64,000 nt of DNA from Bacteroidales bacterium. Its GTDB lineage: Bacteria > Bacteroidota > Bacteroidia > Bacteroidales > F082. Position 1 is the stretch's first letter. Each line of letters begins with the position of its first letter. Both the position numbers and the translations under genes were made by a program. The stretch covers positions 1 through 64,000 of the forward strand of contig JAFYJV010000016.1 in assembly GCA_017537965.1 (NCBI GenBank), read 5' to 3'. Below are positions 16,398-25,072 of the stretch, piece by piece. The notes beneath the pieces were generated by a model that was given only the letters and a program-made list of their open reading frames with translations, did not search any database and was not told where the DNA came from.

Positions 16398-17159
16398 ATG
16401 ATAGTAAAATTAGTTTCTTATCCTATTTGGAATCGTTTGTCTTTGAAGCAGAGAAAAATTCGGATTAGTACCGTAGCAGAAATACTCAATGAAAAGGATG
16501 CCGATTTTGTGATGTTTAGCGAATGGGTGTTTAATAATATAGAAGATTTAAACTCTGTCTGTCAATTAGTCCATAATGAAAAAGTCACCGCTTTGTTTGA
16601 ATTGAAATTGTCACGGGGTCTTGTCGGAAACCAGCTGTTTCTTTTACAAAACAGAAAGGTTATTGATCTCAAAACACACCAAATCTTTAGTGAGCATAAG
16701 GATGCAACAGAAGAAAACGTTGAGAGATTGCTTGATGAATTAGAGTGGCACCGACAGTTTATGGTCGGCGAAAATCGCTTTTTGGTTATTCAATGTGGAG
16801 AAAATAACATATTGAAAACCCAACGAGGCGTTAATAATAGAGCAGAGTTTCGCTTGCAAAATAGTAATCTAAAAAAGCGTTTCGACAAAGTAATTGATAG
16901 TGTAGATGTGATTTTAAATCCTGTACATACAAAATGGGGCAGATTTTATGATTTTACTTGTCGATTGTATAAATTTAGCGAAAAGAATAGATGTTGTTTT
17001 TATTGTTCTCAACTTGAAGGAAATCAATTGGTAAACGCGATAAAAAGTCCGGAAAAGAATACGACTCAAAGAGCCATGAAGAGTAGAAGACTATTGCTTC
17101 CACTATATTGTTCAGATATTAGTAATCACCATTATTTGTTGCAGATGTACGAAATCTAA
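16398..17159 (+). CDS. AT-rich orphan, divergent carbon-nitrogen hydrolase (nitrilase superfamily) candidate
   Basis: 253 residues with no leader or membrane segment. I do not recognise a named family, but the pattern fits a nitrilase fold with a Glu-Lys-Cys triad in the right order. Glu42 is in DFVMFSEW (family: F.E), Lys92 in LKTHQIFSEH (family: RK.HL), and Cys133 in FLVIQCGEN (family: [IV]C.E). Later strands VDVILNPVHTKWGR and FYCSQLEG also fit. Nitrilases hydrolyse C-N bonds of amides or nitriles. The gene is strongly AT-rich with A/T-ending codons, unlike htpG beside it, and has no operon partner, which suggests horizontal acquisition. The triad is my inference and needs a structure-based search. 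Confidence 0.5.
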   Translation: MIVKLVSYPIWNRLSLKQRKIRISTVAEILNEKDADFVMFSEWVFNNIEDLNSVCQLVHNEKVTALFELKLSRGLVGNQLFLLQNRKVIDLKTHQIFSEHKDATEENVERLLDELEWHRQFMVGENRFLVIQCGENNILKTQRGVNNRAEFRLQNSNLKKRFDKVIDSVDVILNPVHTKWGRFYDFTCRLYKFSEKNRCCFYCSQLEGNQLVNAIKSPEKNTTQRAMKSRRLLLPLYCSDISNHHYLLQMYEI

Positions 17160-17247
17160 TTTCCCGAACTCTCGTTCGGCTGAATTTGTAATTTGCATCA
17201 AATAAAATGTTGATAATAAAAGTATTATGATAAATAGTTGCACTTTG

Positions 17248-17399
17248 TTTTTCTGTGAACGGTACTTTTTGTTCTATTCTAGAAAAATAAAAGCTATTTT
17301 TAAAACATTATTTGCTAAAAATCAATAAAATAAATAATGATAATGAATTTTATTTTTCTGTGAATGATATTTTTTGTATCTTTGCAGAAAAATAAAAGC
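17248..17399 (+). repeat. duplicated 47-bp promoter module, offset 105 bp
   Basis: Bases 17248-17294 and 17353-17399 align without gaps with 9 mismatches out of 47. The first 12 bases (TTTTTCTGTGAA) and last 14 (AGAAAAATAAAAGC) are identical. Only the downstream copy contains an intact -7 box. The remainder of the 17160-17406 gap is AT-rich and shows nothing else. Confidence 0.7.
17348..17397 (+). promoter_or_regulatory. promoter with flanking perfect inverted repeat (DUF234 ATPase)
   Basis: TATCTTTG (17377-17384) is a perfect -7 box ending 22 bases before the ATG at 17407. It is framed by a perfect 13-bp inverted repeat, TTTTATTTTTCTG at 17348-17360 and CAGAAAAATAAAA at 17385-17397, which looks like an operator. 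A regulator bound there would cover the promoter. Confidence 0.55.
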
Positions 17400-17406
17400 A
17401 TATTTT

Positions 17407-18855
17407 ATGGGTTATATCATTGGTAGAGAGCAAGAAACAGATGAACTGAATGAGTTGTATGAGAGCGGCAGGGCGGAGTTTGTCGCTGTATATGGTCGTC
17501 GCCGCGTGGGAAAGACTTTCCTTGTGGACGAGGTGTTGAAAGGGAAAATCACTTTCCGCCATTCGGGATTGTCGCCTGTGGACGAGCAAAACCACAAAAA
17601 CAGTTTGAAAGAACAATTGAAGCACTTCTATTTGTCGTTGCAGCGACATGGCATGAAAAGAAGCAAATGCCCGACTTCGTGGCTTGAGGCTTTCTTCATG
17701 CTTGAGATGCATTTGCAATCTTTGGACAACGGCTCGCGGCAGGTGGTTTTCCTTGACGAATTGCCTTGGATGGATACGCCTCGGTCGGGGTTTGTCACGG
17801 CATTGGAAGCCTTCTGGAACGGCTGGGCCTGCCATAGGCATAATATGATGCTGGTGGTTTGTGGGTCGGCTAATTCGTGGATGCTTGACAATCTGGTCAA
17901 TAACCACGGTGGACTTTATGGTAGAACCACCTACGAGGTGAAGTTGAGTCCATTCAGCTTGGCGGAATGTGAAGCTTTTTTCGAGAGCAAAGGCATACGG
18001 ATGTCGCGTTACGACATCGTGCAAAGCTACATGATTACAGGCGGCATCCCATATTATCTTGGATACATGAAAAAGGGTTTGAGTCTCGCCCAAAATGTTG
18101 ACCGTCTTTTCTTTACTAAAGGAGCCAAACTTCATGATGAGTATGACCGGTTGTTCGCTTCGGTGTTCGCCAAGCCTGAACAGATGAAAAGCATTGTGCA
18201 ACTATTGGGTACACGCCATTCGGGTTTTACGCGTCAAGAGATTCTCGCCAAGACAGGACTGAAAGATTGCGGAGACTCAACCAAGCTGCTGAAAGCCCTC
18301 ATTGCTAGTGATTTCATCCAAGCGTATGTGCCTTTCGGGATGGGGAAACGGGATGTGCATTACAAACTGATAGACCCATTTTGCCTGTTTTATATAAAGT
18401 TTGTGCAAGGCCAAAAAGACATTGATCCCGAGTTTTGGATGCACAATGTGACTTCGCAAGGTGTGTCTTCGTGGCGTGGCTTCGCTTTCGAGGAAGTGTG
18501 TTTTTCGCATATCAATAAAATAAAAAAAGCACTCGGCATCCTTGGGGTTTCATCAACGCAATCCGCATGGGTGGTCAAAGGAGATGATGAAACGGAAGGT
18601 GCACAGATGGACTTGCTAATTAATAGGAAAGACAATGTCGTCAACTTTTGCGAAATGAAGTTCTATAATGAGAAATTCACGGTCAACAAGGTATACTATT
18701 CAAAGGTTGTTCATCGACAGAACCTATTGGCCGAGCGGATTCCGAAGAAATCGGTCATTCACAATGTTTTTGTGACGACAGAAGGCTTGACTTATAATGA
18801 GTATAGTGGCGTTTTCCAAAAGGTGGTTACGATTGATGATTTGTTTGTGAAATAA
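17407..18855 (+). CDS. stand-alone ATPase with DUF234 nuclease-like C-terminus
   Basis: 482 residues from the ATG at 17407. The upstream in-frame ATG at 17374 lies inside the promoter and is rejected. The N-terminal ATPase_2 domain has Walker A GRRRVGKT near residue 30, Walker B VVFLDELPW near 114 and a sensor CGSANSW. A winged-helix-like segment follows (GFTRQEILAKTGL). The C-terminal DUF234 part has AQMDLLI...CEMKF, the D...ExK core of PD-(D/E)XK nucleases. Members of this family are common in archaea and anaerobic bacteria; biological roles are not established. The gene sits next to the AT-rich island and behind a duplicated promoter module. The next gene follows after 15 bases. Confidence 0.85.
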   Translation: MGYIIGREQETDELNELYESGRAEFVAVYGRRRVGKTFLVDEVLKGKITFRHSGLSPVDEQNHKNSLKEQLKHFYLSLQRHGMKRSKCPTSWLEAFFMLEMHLQSLDNGSRQVVFLDELPWMDTPRSGFVTALEAFWNGWACHRHNMMLVVCGSANSWMLDNLVNNHGGLYGRTTYEVKLSPFSLAECEAFFESKGIRMSRYDIVQSYMITGGIPYYLGYMKKGLSLAQNVDRLFFTKGAKLHDEYDRLFASVFAKPEQMKSIVQLLGTRHSGFTRQEILAKTGLKDCGDSTKLLKALIASDFIQAYVPFGMGKRDVHYKLIDPFCLFYIKFVQGQKDIDPEFWMHNVTSQGVSSWRGFAFEEVCFSHINKIKKALGILGVSSTQSAWVVKGDDETEGAQMDLLINRKDNVVNFCEMKFYNEKFTVNKVYYSKVVHRQNLLAERIPKKSVIHNVFVTTEGLTYNEYSGVFQKVVTIDDLFVK

Positions 18856-18870
18856 GAAAACATAAAGCGT

Positions 18871-19566
18871 ATGAAAGTCCTTATCATTAGTGGTACAAAC
18901 CATAAAGGCTCTTCGTATAACATCGGGCGTATCGTTGCGGAGAAGCTTGCTTCGGCGGAGCAAATTAGCGAGGTGTTCCTGCCCCGTGACTTTGACGAAT
19001 TCTGTTGCGGCTGTACGAGCTGCTTTGTGAAAGGGGAGGAACAATGTCCGCATTATGCGAAACTGAAACCAATAACGGAGCTTATTGACGCTTCGGATGT
19101 GATCATTATGACATCACCAGTGTATGTGTATCATGCGACCGGGCAGATGAAAGCGCTTCTGGACCATTACGGCTGGCGCTGGATGTCGCATCGTCCTGAC
19201 GAGAGGATGTTCGGCAAACAGGCGGTTGTGGTCGCGACGGCTGCTGGAGCGGGTGTGAAGTCCACGATGAAGGATATGGCAGACAGCTGTTTTTACTGGG
19301 GGATACCGAAGACCTACAGGTTGGGCAAGGCCGTAAGAGCGGTGAACTGGGAAAGCGTTTCTCCGAAGATGAAAGCCAGTATCGACTCGAAGGCTGGTGG
19401 AATCGCGAAAAAGATCCTCAGAAGGCATGGGAAAGTGCCGGTATCGATAGGAACCAGGGCGTTCTTCAAGCTGATGAGCCTGATGCAGCGAAATGGTTGG
19501 AACAAAGCCGATGTAGATTACTGGAAGGCAAAGGGCTGGACCGGAAGAAAGAGACCGTGGAGATGA
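18871..19566 (+). CDS. flavodoxin-fold NAD(P)H oxidoreductase / iron-sulfur flavoprotein-like
   Basis: 231 residues beginning with the FMN-binding loop ISGTNHKGSSYNIGR (residues about 6-20), then a CCGCTSCFVKGEEQCPH cysteine cluster (about 46-62), TSPVYVYHATGQMK, and a TAAGAG strand near 112. This order is that of NADPH-dependent FMN reductases of the flavodoxin_2 / iron-sulfur flavoprotein group. In that group a compact cysteine motif can bind a 4Fe-4S cluster. The C-terminal third is basic with no known motif. It probably transfers electrons in the cytoplasm of an anaerobe. It follows the DUF234 ATPase by 15 bases, so the two may be co-transcribed. Confidence 0.78.
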   Translation: MKVLIISGTNHKGSSYNIGRIVAEKLASAEQISEVFLPRDFDEFCCGCTSCFVKGEEQCPHYAKLKPITELIDASDVIIMTSPVYVYHATGQMKALLDHYGWRWMSHRPDERMFGKQAVVVATAAGAGVKSTMKDMADSCFYWGIPKTYRLGKAVRAVNWESVSPKMKASIDSKAGGIAKKILRRHGKVPVSIGTRAFFKLMSLMQRNGWNKADVDYWKAKGWTGRKRPWR

Positions 19567-19615
19567 ATAATGTGCCTTTTTCGCAAAAAACCTTCTAATC
19601 GTGTGAAACAATTCC

Positions 19616-19623
19616 TATCTTTG
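19616..19623 (+). promoter_or_regulatory. -7 box for the 19651 T9SS gene
   Basis: TATCTTTG, 27 bases before the ATG at 19651. It shows that the longer in-frame start at 19570 would lie upstream of transcription. Confidence 0.6.
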
Positions 19624-19650
19624 TGGCACTTAACAATAATACGAAGTGCT

Positions 19651-22137
19651 ATGAAAAGATATTTTACGCTTTTGATGCTTCTGTTTCTGGTAGAAAGTAC
19701 CTTTGCACAAGTTCTTGTCAATGAGACATTTGAAAATGGGAATACTGTCGATCAAACTCCTGTGGGTTGGATCTGTAACGATGGTGGCTGGAAAGCCGGC
19801 ATCACCATTCCTGACGACAATGAAGCGCGCGGAAGAAAACCGCATACTGGCGAATGGTATATGTATGCCCGCTATAATACCGATGTGTGGATCTATAAAG
19901 AGATCGACGTAACGGCAGGTGCCTACTACCGCGTCTCGTTCTGGTATTCCACATGGCATGTCGATCACTTCGACTTGGAAGTCAAGGCGGGTGCCAGTGC
20001 CGATCCCTCGGCCATGACGGTCTCAGTAGTGCCCCAGATGATTGTCGCCAACGAGGATTATGAACAGGCCTCGGCCGTGTTCCAAGCACCAAGCTCCGGC
20101 ACCTTCTATGTGGGCTTCCATAGCGTGGCCACCAATATGCCGTGGTATCTTTCCATCGACGACGTGGTGATTGAGCATACCGACCAATTCAACTTCGATA
20201 TTGAACAGCTTACTGCCGACACTTCAGTGTATTTCGGCGAACCGGCCTATTTGCGCTTCCTCCTCAGCAATACCGGCGAACAGTCGGATACCTATTATTT
20301 TAACAGCACAGGGAATCTTCCTCTGGAGTTCTATCAGAATGGGACGGAAGTCTCTCAAGTTGCCGTGCCATATAACAATACTGTGGAGCTGGTTGCCAAG
20401 ACAACATTACCCATGAACCTGACCGACAACGAAACACTTCATGCCACCTTCGACGTGATGTCGTCGTTTTCTGCCCCGACGCAGAGTGTTGATTTTACCA
20501 TCACCGCCATGGCGCCTGTCAGTGATTTCCCCTTGATGGAAGGCTTCGACAACACGACCTTCCCGCCTGCAGGATGGCTGAATGTGGCCACTAACGGCAA
20601 CTATGTCTTTGAACGCTGGACGTATAACGACTGGCCGGCCTGCACGCCTCACGATGAGAGCGCGGGAATGGCAAGGTATTATAGCTACATCGCTCCTGAA
20701 GGCTGGACCTGCTCGCTGATTACACCAAAACTACAGCTCAACGCCACTGACAACACCGTGCGTTATTGGATTTTCCGCAACTACAACAACAATATCAACC
20801 GTCCGGACAGAATCAACGTCTATTACTCACCGACTACCGACAAGGCCGACGGCACACTCTTGGGCACCGTACACCGCAACACCATGATGGAACCTGTGGT
20901 TGGTGAAGTGAGCGACTGGTACGAATACAGCTACACATTCGACAGCCCGGAAGGCTATGGATTCGTCATCTTTGAGGCAGTTAGCGGCTATGGATGGAAC
21001 CTCTGCATCGACGACATCTTCATTAACGTCACCTCCGTTGACAACGATCCTCCGCATGTGGTGTCGTTGAATGGCACGCAGACATGGGCCGACACGGAGA
21101 TGAACCTGACCGTCAGGGTCTATGACGAGTCGGATGTCCCGAACCAGATGCAGGCGACCTATACTATTGAAGGTCATCCGTATGATGTCACTTTCCACAA
21201 AATTTCGAAGGCCAATTACGACTATGAGGCCACTTTGCCGGCCCAACCGAACCATACCAGTGCAAGCATCGTGTTCCATTTGGCCGATGAGTTGGGTCAC
21301 ACTGTCGATTCCGACCCTTACGACCTGCATTGGGATTGGCAGGCTCCCATCCTTCTAGAAGGCTTCGAGGGCGAGCAGTTCCCGCCAGAGGGTTGGATGT
21401 GGGAATCGCTTGGCATGAGCTGGTTTACCTGGTACAGGGCGAGCGCTGAATGGGCTTCCAACTGGTTCGGCGACGAATACCAAGTGGTGCCTCCGCAAGG
21501 CGTGAAACAAGCAGCATTGGAATGGGACGAGTCGGAGGAATGGGGACCGCAAGATGAGAAACTCATCACCCCGATCGTTTCAATAGAACGCCCCACAGTG
21601 CTGACATTTGAGACCTCATGCCAATATGGCGTGCCTGATTATCAAGACCATTATAAGGTTGATGTCTTGAACACCAGCACGGGCTCATGGACAACGTTGT
21701 GGGATGCCGTGGATCAGCCGCAATTCCTGAACAACTATAACGAGCCGGTGAGCATCGACTTGACTCCATTCCAAGGAACCAACATCCGATTGAGATTCCG
21801 TGGCCATAACAATGGAAGCGATGTTTTGACGTTCTCGTGGTTCATTGACAACGTAAAAATCGTGGCGACCGATACCGTGAATGTAGGCGTTGGCGAAATA
21901 AATCTCGATAAGGCCAAAGTGTATCCGAACCCAGCTAGGAACATGGTACGAATCGAGTCGAACAGCACCATTCAGAGCGTAATGCTGTTTGGCATCAAAG
22001 GTGAGATGCTAGAGAATCGTCAGGTGGGATCGAAGGAAGTCGAACTCCATTTGGCAGGCTATTCCAAAGGCATCTATATGGTTCAAATTGTCACTGAAAA
22101 CGGTGTCGAGAACAAGAAAATCACGCTGATTGAATAG
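19651..22137 (+). CDS. T9SS-secreted protein with choice-of-anchor J domains
   Basis: 828 residues from the ATG at 19651, which opens a clear signal peptide ending TFAQ. Three jelly-roll, cleaved-adhesin-like segments are visible: the N-terminus (VNETFENG...GW), one near 320-480 (MEGFDNTTFPPAGW) and one near 565-740 (LEGFEGEQFPPEGW). Each ends in an FVIDD/SIDDV or FIDNVKI-type strand. The C-terminal 75 residues are a type A sorting domain (KVYPNPARNMVRIE, then KGIYMVQI and KKITLIE). In Porphyromonas such domains occur in haemagglutinins and protease-associated adhesins. No catalytic site is seen, so this is probably a secreted binding protein. Its stop overlaps the start of the transporter gene by 8 bases. 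Confidence 0.85.
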   Translation: MKRYFTLLMLLFLVESTFAQVLVNETFENGNTVDQTPVGWICNDGGWKAGITIPDDNEARGRKPHTGEWYMYARYNTDVWIYKEIDVTAGAYYRVSFWYSTWHVDHFDLEVKAGASADPSAMTVSVVPQMIVANEDYEQASAVFQAPSSGTFYVGFHSVATNMPWYLSIDDVVIEHTDQFNFDIEQLTADTSVYFGEPAYLRFLLSNTGEQSDTYYFNSTGNLPLEFYQNGTEVSQVAVPYNNTVELVAKTTLPMNLTDNETLHATFDVMSSFSAPTQSVDFTITAMAPVSDFPLMEGFDNTTFPPAGWLNVATNGNYVFERWTYNDWPACTPHDESAGMARYYSYIAPEGWTCSLITPKLQLNATDNTVRYWIFRNYNNNINRPDRINVYYSPTTDKADGTLLGTVHRNTMMEPVVGEVSDWYEYSYTFDSPEGYGFVIFEAVSGYGWNLCIDDIFINVTSVDNDPPHVVSLNGTQTWADTEMNLTVRVYDESDVPNQMQATYTIEGHPYDVTFHKISKANYDYEATLPAQPNHTSASIVFHLADELGHTVDSDPYDLHWDWQAPILLEGFEGEQFPPEGWMWESLGMSWFTWYRASAEWASNWFGDEYQVVPPQGVKQAALEWDESEEWGPQDEKLITPIVSIERPTVLTFETSCQYGVPDYQDHYKVDVLNTSTGSWTTLWDAVDQPQFLNNYNEPVSIDLTPFQGTNIRLRFRGHNNGSDVLTFSWFIDNVKIVATDTVNVGVGEINLDKAKVYPNPARNMVRIESNSTIQSVMLFGIKGEMLENRQVGSKEVELHLAGYSKGIYMVQIVTENGVENKKITLIE

Positions 22138-23419
22138 GCCATCGGAACATAGGAAAAGACTACCGCTGTATGCCAAGATCCTCATTGGCATGGCCTTGGG
22201 CGTAGCTTTGGGATTACTCGGTGCGAGCCTGCATTTCGAGCAGTTTATCCATCATTGGATCGCTCCTTGGGGCACCATCTTCCTTCGATTGCTGAAGTTG
22301 ATCGCCGTGCCCTTGGTGCTGGTCTCACTGATTATCGGGGTGGTCAACCTGAAGGATGTGCGAAACCTTTCGAAGATTGGCTTGAAGACCATATTGATAT
22401 ACATCTGTACCACCATCATCGCGGTCAGTATTGGCTTGACGGCAGTGAGTCTGATGAAACCTGGGAGGTATTTTCCACACGACAAGCAGTCGGAGTTCAT
22501 GCAACGTTACGAGCAGACGGTGGCTCAAAAGGAGTCGGCGATGCAGGAGGTGCAAGACCAGTCGCCACTGCAGTTCTTGGTCGATATCGTTCCAGAGAAC
22601 GCCTTCCATGCCTTTGGTGACAATTCCAAGATGCTGCAAATCATTTTCTTTGCCTTGCTGTTTGGAATTGCCCTTGTTTGTGTTGGCCAGTCGAAGACGG
22701 GTTCTATCGTAAGGTTTTTCAACCAATTGAATCTGGTGCTCTTGAAGATCATCGATTTCATCATGGCTTTTGCCCCTATCGGCGTATTGGCATTGATGGC
22801 AGATCTGGTCGTTTCCTACTCGGGTGATGTGGGCATCTTTTCATCTCTTGGCATGTATGCCTTGACGGTGACGGTGGCATTGGCAGTGATCGTCTTCATC
22901 GTATATCCCTTGATATTGAAGCTGTTCACAAAGAAGACGTGGAAGGATTTTATCAAAGCGGCTTTCCCCGTCCAGATGCTGGCTTTCAGTACCAGTTCCA
23001 GCGCAGCCACCTTGCCTTTGACCATGGAACGTACGCAGAAGCACTTGGGCGTGTCGGAGCAGGTCTCTAGTTTTGTGCTTCCTGTTGGAGTGACCATCAA
23101 TATGGATGGAACCAGCTGTTATCAGGCAGTGGCAGCAGTGTTCCTGGCTCAGGTGTTGGGCCTGGATTTGAGTTTTGGGCAGATGTTGTTAATACTGGCT
23201 ACGGCTACTATTTCCTCTATTGGTACACCAGGCATTCCTGGAGGTTCCATCGTGATGTTGATGATCGTGTTGGACTCCGTTGGCATTCCCGTTGAAGGCT
23301 TGGCCTTGATATTGGGCATCGACCGTCCTTTAGACATGCTTCGCACCGTGGTCAACGTCACAGGCGACATGACCGTGGCTAGCGTGGTGGATGATGGAAA
23401 GAGAGAGGCCGTTCCGTAA
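22130..23419 (+). CDS. dicarboxylate/amino acid:cation symporter (DAACS family)
   Basis: 429 residues with about eight membrane segments plus two re-entrant hairpins. The signature SSSAATLP near residue 287 (hairpin 1) and INMDGTSCYQA near 323 (the cation and substrate site) identify the GltP/GltT/DctA family, which takes up glutamate, aspartate or C4-dicarboxylates with Na+ or H+. No in-frame ATG precedes the first helix. The frame opens at a TTG (22130) directly after a TGA, and the first ATG (near 22190) would cut off the first membrane helix, so TTG is the likely start. It overlaps the preceding T9SS gene by 8 bases, an odd pairing of a secreted adhesin and a transporter. Confidence 0.9.
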   Translation: MNRPSEHRKRLPLYAKILIGMALGVALGLLGASLHFEQFIHHWIAPWGTIFLRLLKLIAVPLVLVSLIIGVVNLKDVRNLSKIGLKTILIYICTTIIAVSIGLTAVSLMKPGRYFPHDKQSEFMQRYEQTVAQKESAMQEVQDQSPLQFLVDIVPENAFHAFGDNSKMLQIIFFALLFGIALVCVGQSKTGSIVRFFNQLNLVLLKIIDFIMAFAPIGVLALMADLVVSYSGDVGIFSSLGMYALTVTVALAVIVFIVYPLILKLFTKKTWKDFIKAAFPVQMLAFSTSSSAATLPLTMERTQKHLGVSEQVSSFVLPVGVTINMDGTSCYQAVAAVFLAQVLGLDLSFGQMLLILATATISSIGTPGIPGGSIVMLMIVLDSVGIPVEGLALILGIDRPLDMLRTVVNVTGDMTVASVVDDGKREAVP

Positions 23420-23448
23420 GAGTTGGATCTCAGTGGAATGATATCCAA

Positions 23449-23757
23449 TCAATCACAGTTGAACTTCTCGATGAGTTCTTTGTAGGCTGAACTGACCTTT
23501 TCAAGGTATTCCAATACCTTTTTGTTTTCTTCCTCGGTAATCTGGTCTTCTTTGGCATAGTCTTTATCTTCAACTCCTTGCCAGAATAGTTCGCTTGCCT
23601 TGTCCAATTCATCGCAGTTTTTGGCGCTCTTAATGGCTTTCTCTGTCTTCTTGAGATAACTCATGGTGTCGTTGTACTCTTTTGAACCTCCGGCGCTGCA
23701 CTGAGTGAAGGCAACCGTCATGAAGACCGCAATGGCAATAATCAATACTTTTTTCAT
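23449..23757 (-). CDS. small lipoprotein, function unknown
   Basis: 102 residues. The leader MKKVLIIAIAVFMTVAF ends at a lipobox-like FTQC (Cys20). The mature part is short, charged and helical (YLKKTEKAIKSAKNCDELDKA, then EEENKKVLEYLEKV), probably a helical hairpin. I do not recognise a family. It is convergent with the symporter and has its own -7 box at 23801-23808. A weak 6-bp inverted repeat (23423-23428 with 23443-23448) in the gap between the two could be a terminator stem. Confidence 0.75.
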   Translation of the reverse strand: MKKVLIIAIAVFMTVAFTQCSAGGSKEYNDTMSYLKKTEKAIKSAKNCDELDKASELFWQGVEDKDYAKEDQITEEENKKVLEYLEKVSSAYKELIEKFNCD

Positions 23758-23800
23758 AGTGTTTTTTTAAGGGTTTGTAATCCGTTAACTAATTCAAAAG

Positions 23801-23808
23801 CAAAAATA
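23801..23808 (-). promoter_or_regulatory. -7 box for the small lipoprotein
   Basis: TATTTTTG on the minus strand, 43 bases before the ATG at 23757, in the divergent region shared with the methyltransferase. Confidence 0.45.
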
Positions 23809-23834
23809 GTAAATATTTTTCTTTGAAAAACCCT

Positions 23835-23842
23835 TATCTTTG
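23835..23842 (+). promoter_or_regulatory. -7 box for the methyltransferase
   Basis: TATCTTTG, 16 bases before the ATG at 23859. The longer in-frame start at 23823 would overlap it, which decides the start. Confidence 0.6.
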
Positions 23843-23858
23843 CGGAAAAAATTTGACT

Positions 23859-25028
23859 ATGTCGGAAAACCTCGAAAAATTCATAAGCCGTGTTGGCGAG
23901 ACCGCTGAAGAAAACATGCTCGTGAAGATGACGTTGAGCAAACCTGTCAACAAACACGATGATTTGCGTAACATCTATGTGAAGCCAGTGTTGATCAAAG
24001 AAAAACGCTTGTTTGCCTTTACCTATCATTACGAGCGTCGCGACGAAGTGAAGAACTACGATGCCGCTCAGATGCTCCAAATGCTGCGAGAAATGCTGCC
24101 AGATAGGTTCTTGAATGCTGTGCTGTTTACTGTGAACGAGGACGTTACCTTGCTCGTGTCCAGTAAAGGCAAGTCTACTCTGCAAACCAAGAAAGTGCAG
24201 GAATGCCGCGAACAGAACCTGGAACACGACAAGCAGAAAAACCGTCTTGTCAACCCCGCCAACCCATGGTGGTACCAACTTGGCCTGACCACTCGCGAAG
24301 GTAAGGTAACTGCCGATATGCAACACAAATTCAAGCAGATCTACAAGTATGCCGAGATCGTGGAGAGTCTCATCAAGCCAATGAAGTTCGAGGGCACTGT
24401 CCACATCGCCGACATGGCGGCAGGGAAGGGGTACCTCACCTTTGCGCTCTATGAACTGCTGACCCAAAAGATGAATCTGGATGTTGATATCAAGGGCGTG
24501 GAGATCCGTCCCGACTTGGTGCTGAAAATCAACGAGATCATACGCTCATCCAACTTGAAGGGGATGGAGTTTGTGGAGAGCAGCATAGAGGATTTCAAGC
24601 CCGAGAAATTGGATGTGTTGATTGCCCTCCACGCATGCAACACCGCCACCGACGATGCCATTGCCTCCGGAATCAAGGCAGGTGCCGAACTGATCGTATG
24701 TGCTCCTTGTTGCCACAAGCAGATCCGGCAGGAGATGGAACGTTCGGGCAAAGTGGATGCCATCACACGCTATGGGATCTTTTTGGAGCGTCAGGCCGTG
24801 ATGATTACCGACACCATCCGCGCTTTGATCATGGAGTATTATGGCTACAAGACCCAAGTGATGGAGTTCATTGAGATGGAACATACGCCAAAGAACGTGC
24901 TTTTGGTTGGAAAACGAGTTGGAAAACCCAATAATAGAGATTCCATTTTATTAAAAATCAATGAATTAAAAAAACAATACGGTATAGGTCAACACTATCT
25001 TGAAACCCTGTTGGAAATTCAAGAATAA
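23859..25028 (+). CDS. class I SAM-dependent methyltransferase (Methyltransf_32-like)
   Basis: 389 residues from the ATG at 23859. The N-terminal about 170 residues are a separate domain (KMTLSKPVNKHDDLRNIYVKP) typical of this family. The Rossmann methyltransferase begins near residue 185 with HIADMAAGKGYLTFALYE (SAM-binding motif I), followed by KGVEIRPDLV (motif II) and VLIALHACNTATD (motif IV). A CAPCCHKQIRQEM segment comes next, a cysteine-containing signature shared with RNA methyltransferases of the TRM13 type. That points to RNA as substrate, but the target base is unknown. It stands alone with its own promoter; the TIR unit downstream has a separate one. Confidence 0.8.
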   Translation: MSENLEKFISRVGETAEENMLVKMTLSKPVNKHDDLRNIYVKPVLIKEKRLFAFTYHYERRDEVKNYDAAQMLQMLREMLPDRFLNAVLFTVNEDVTLLVSSKGKSTLQTKKVQECREQNLEHDKQKNRLVNPANPWWYQLGLTTREGKVTADMQHKFKQIYKYAEIVESLIKPMKFEGTVHIADMAAGKGYLTFALYELLTQKMNLDVDIKGVEIRPDLVLKINEIIRSSNLKGMEFVESSIEDFKPEKLDVLIALHACNTATDDAIASGIKAGAELIVCAPCCHKQIRQEMERSGKVDAITRYGIFLERQAVMITDTIRALIMEYYGYKTQVMEFIEMEHTPKNVLLVGKRVGKPNNRDSILLKINELKKQYGIGQHYLETLLEIQE

Positions 25029-25040
25029 TTGCTATCTTTG
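25011..25040 (+). promoter_or_regulatory. promoter of the TIR operon
   Basis: A TTG at 25011-25013 and TATCTTTG at 25033-25040 are 19 bases apart, the Bacteroidetes spacing. The TIR-gene ATG follows 33 bases after the -7 box. The -33 element lies inside the end of the preceding gene. Confidence 0.6.
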
Positions 25041-25072
25041 CAAGGTTTTTTAGGAAAACGTCGATCATATTT

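Noticed and set aside
16398-18855. Toxin-antitoxin or restriction module in the AT-rich island
   Set aside because: Neither the nitrilase-like orphan nor the DUF234 ATPase has a methyltransferase, antitoxin or specificity partner next to it.
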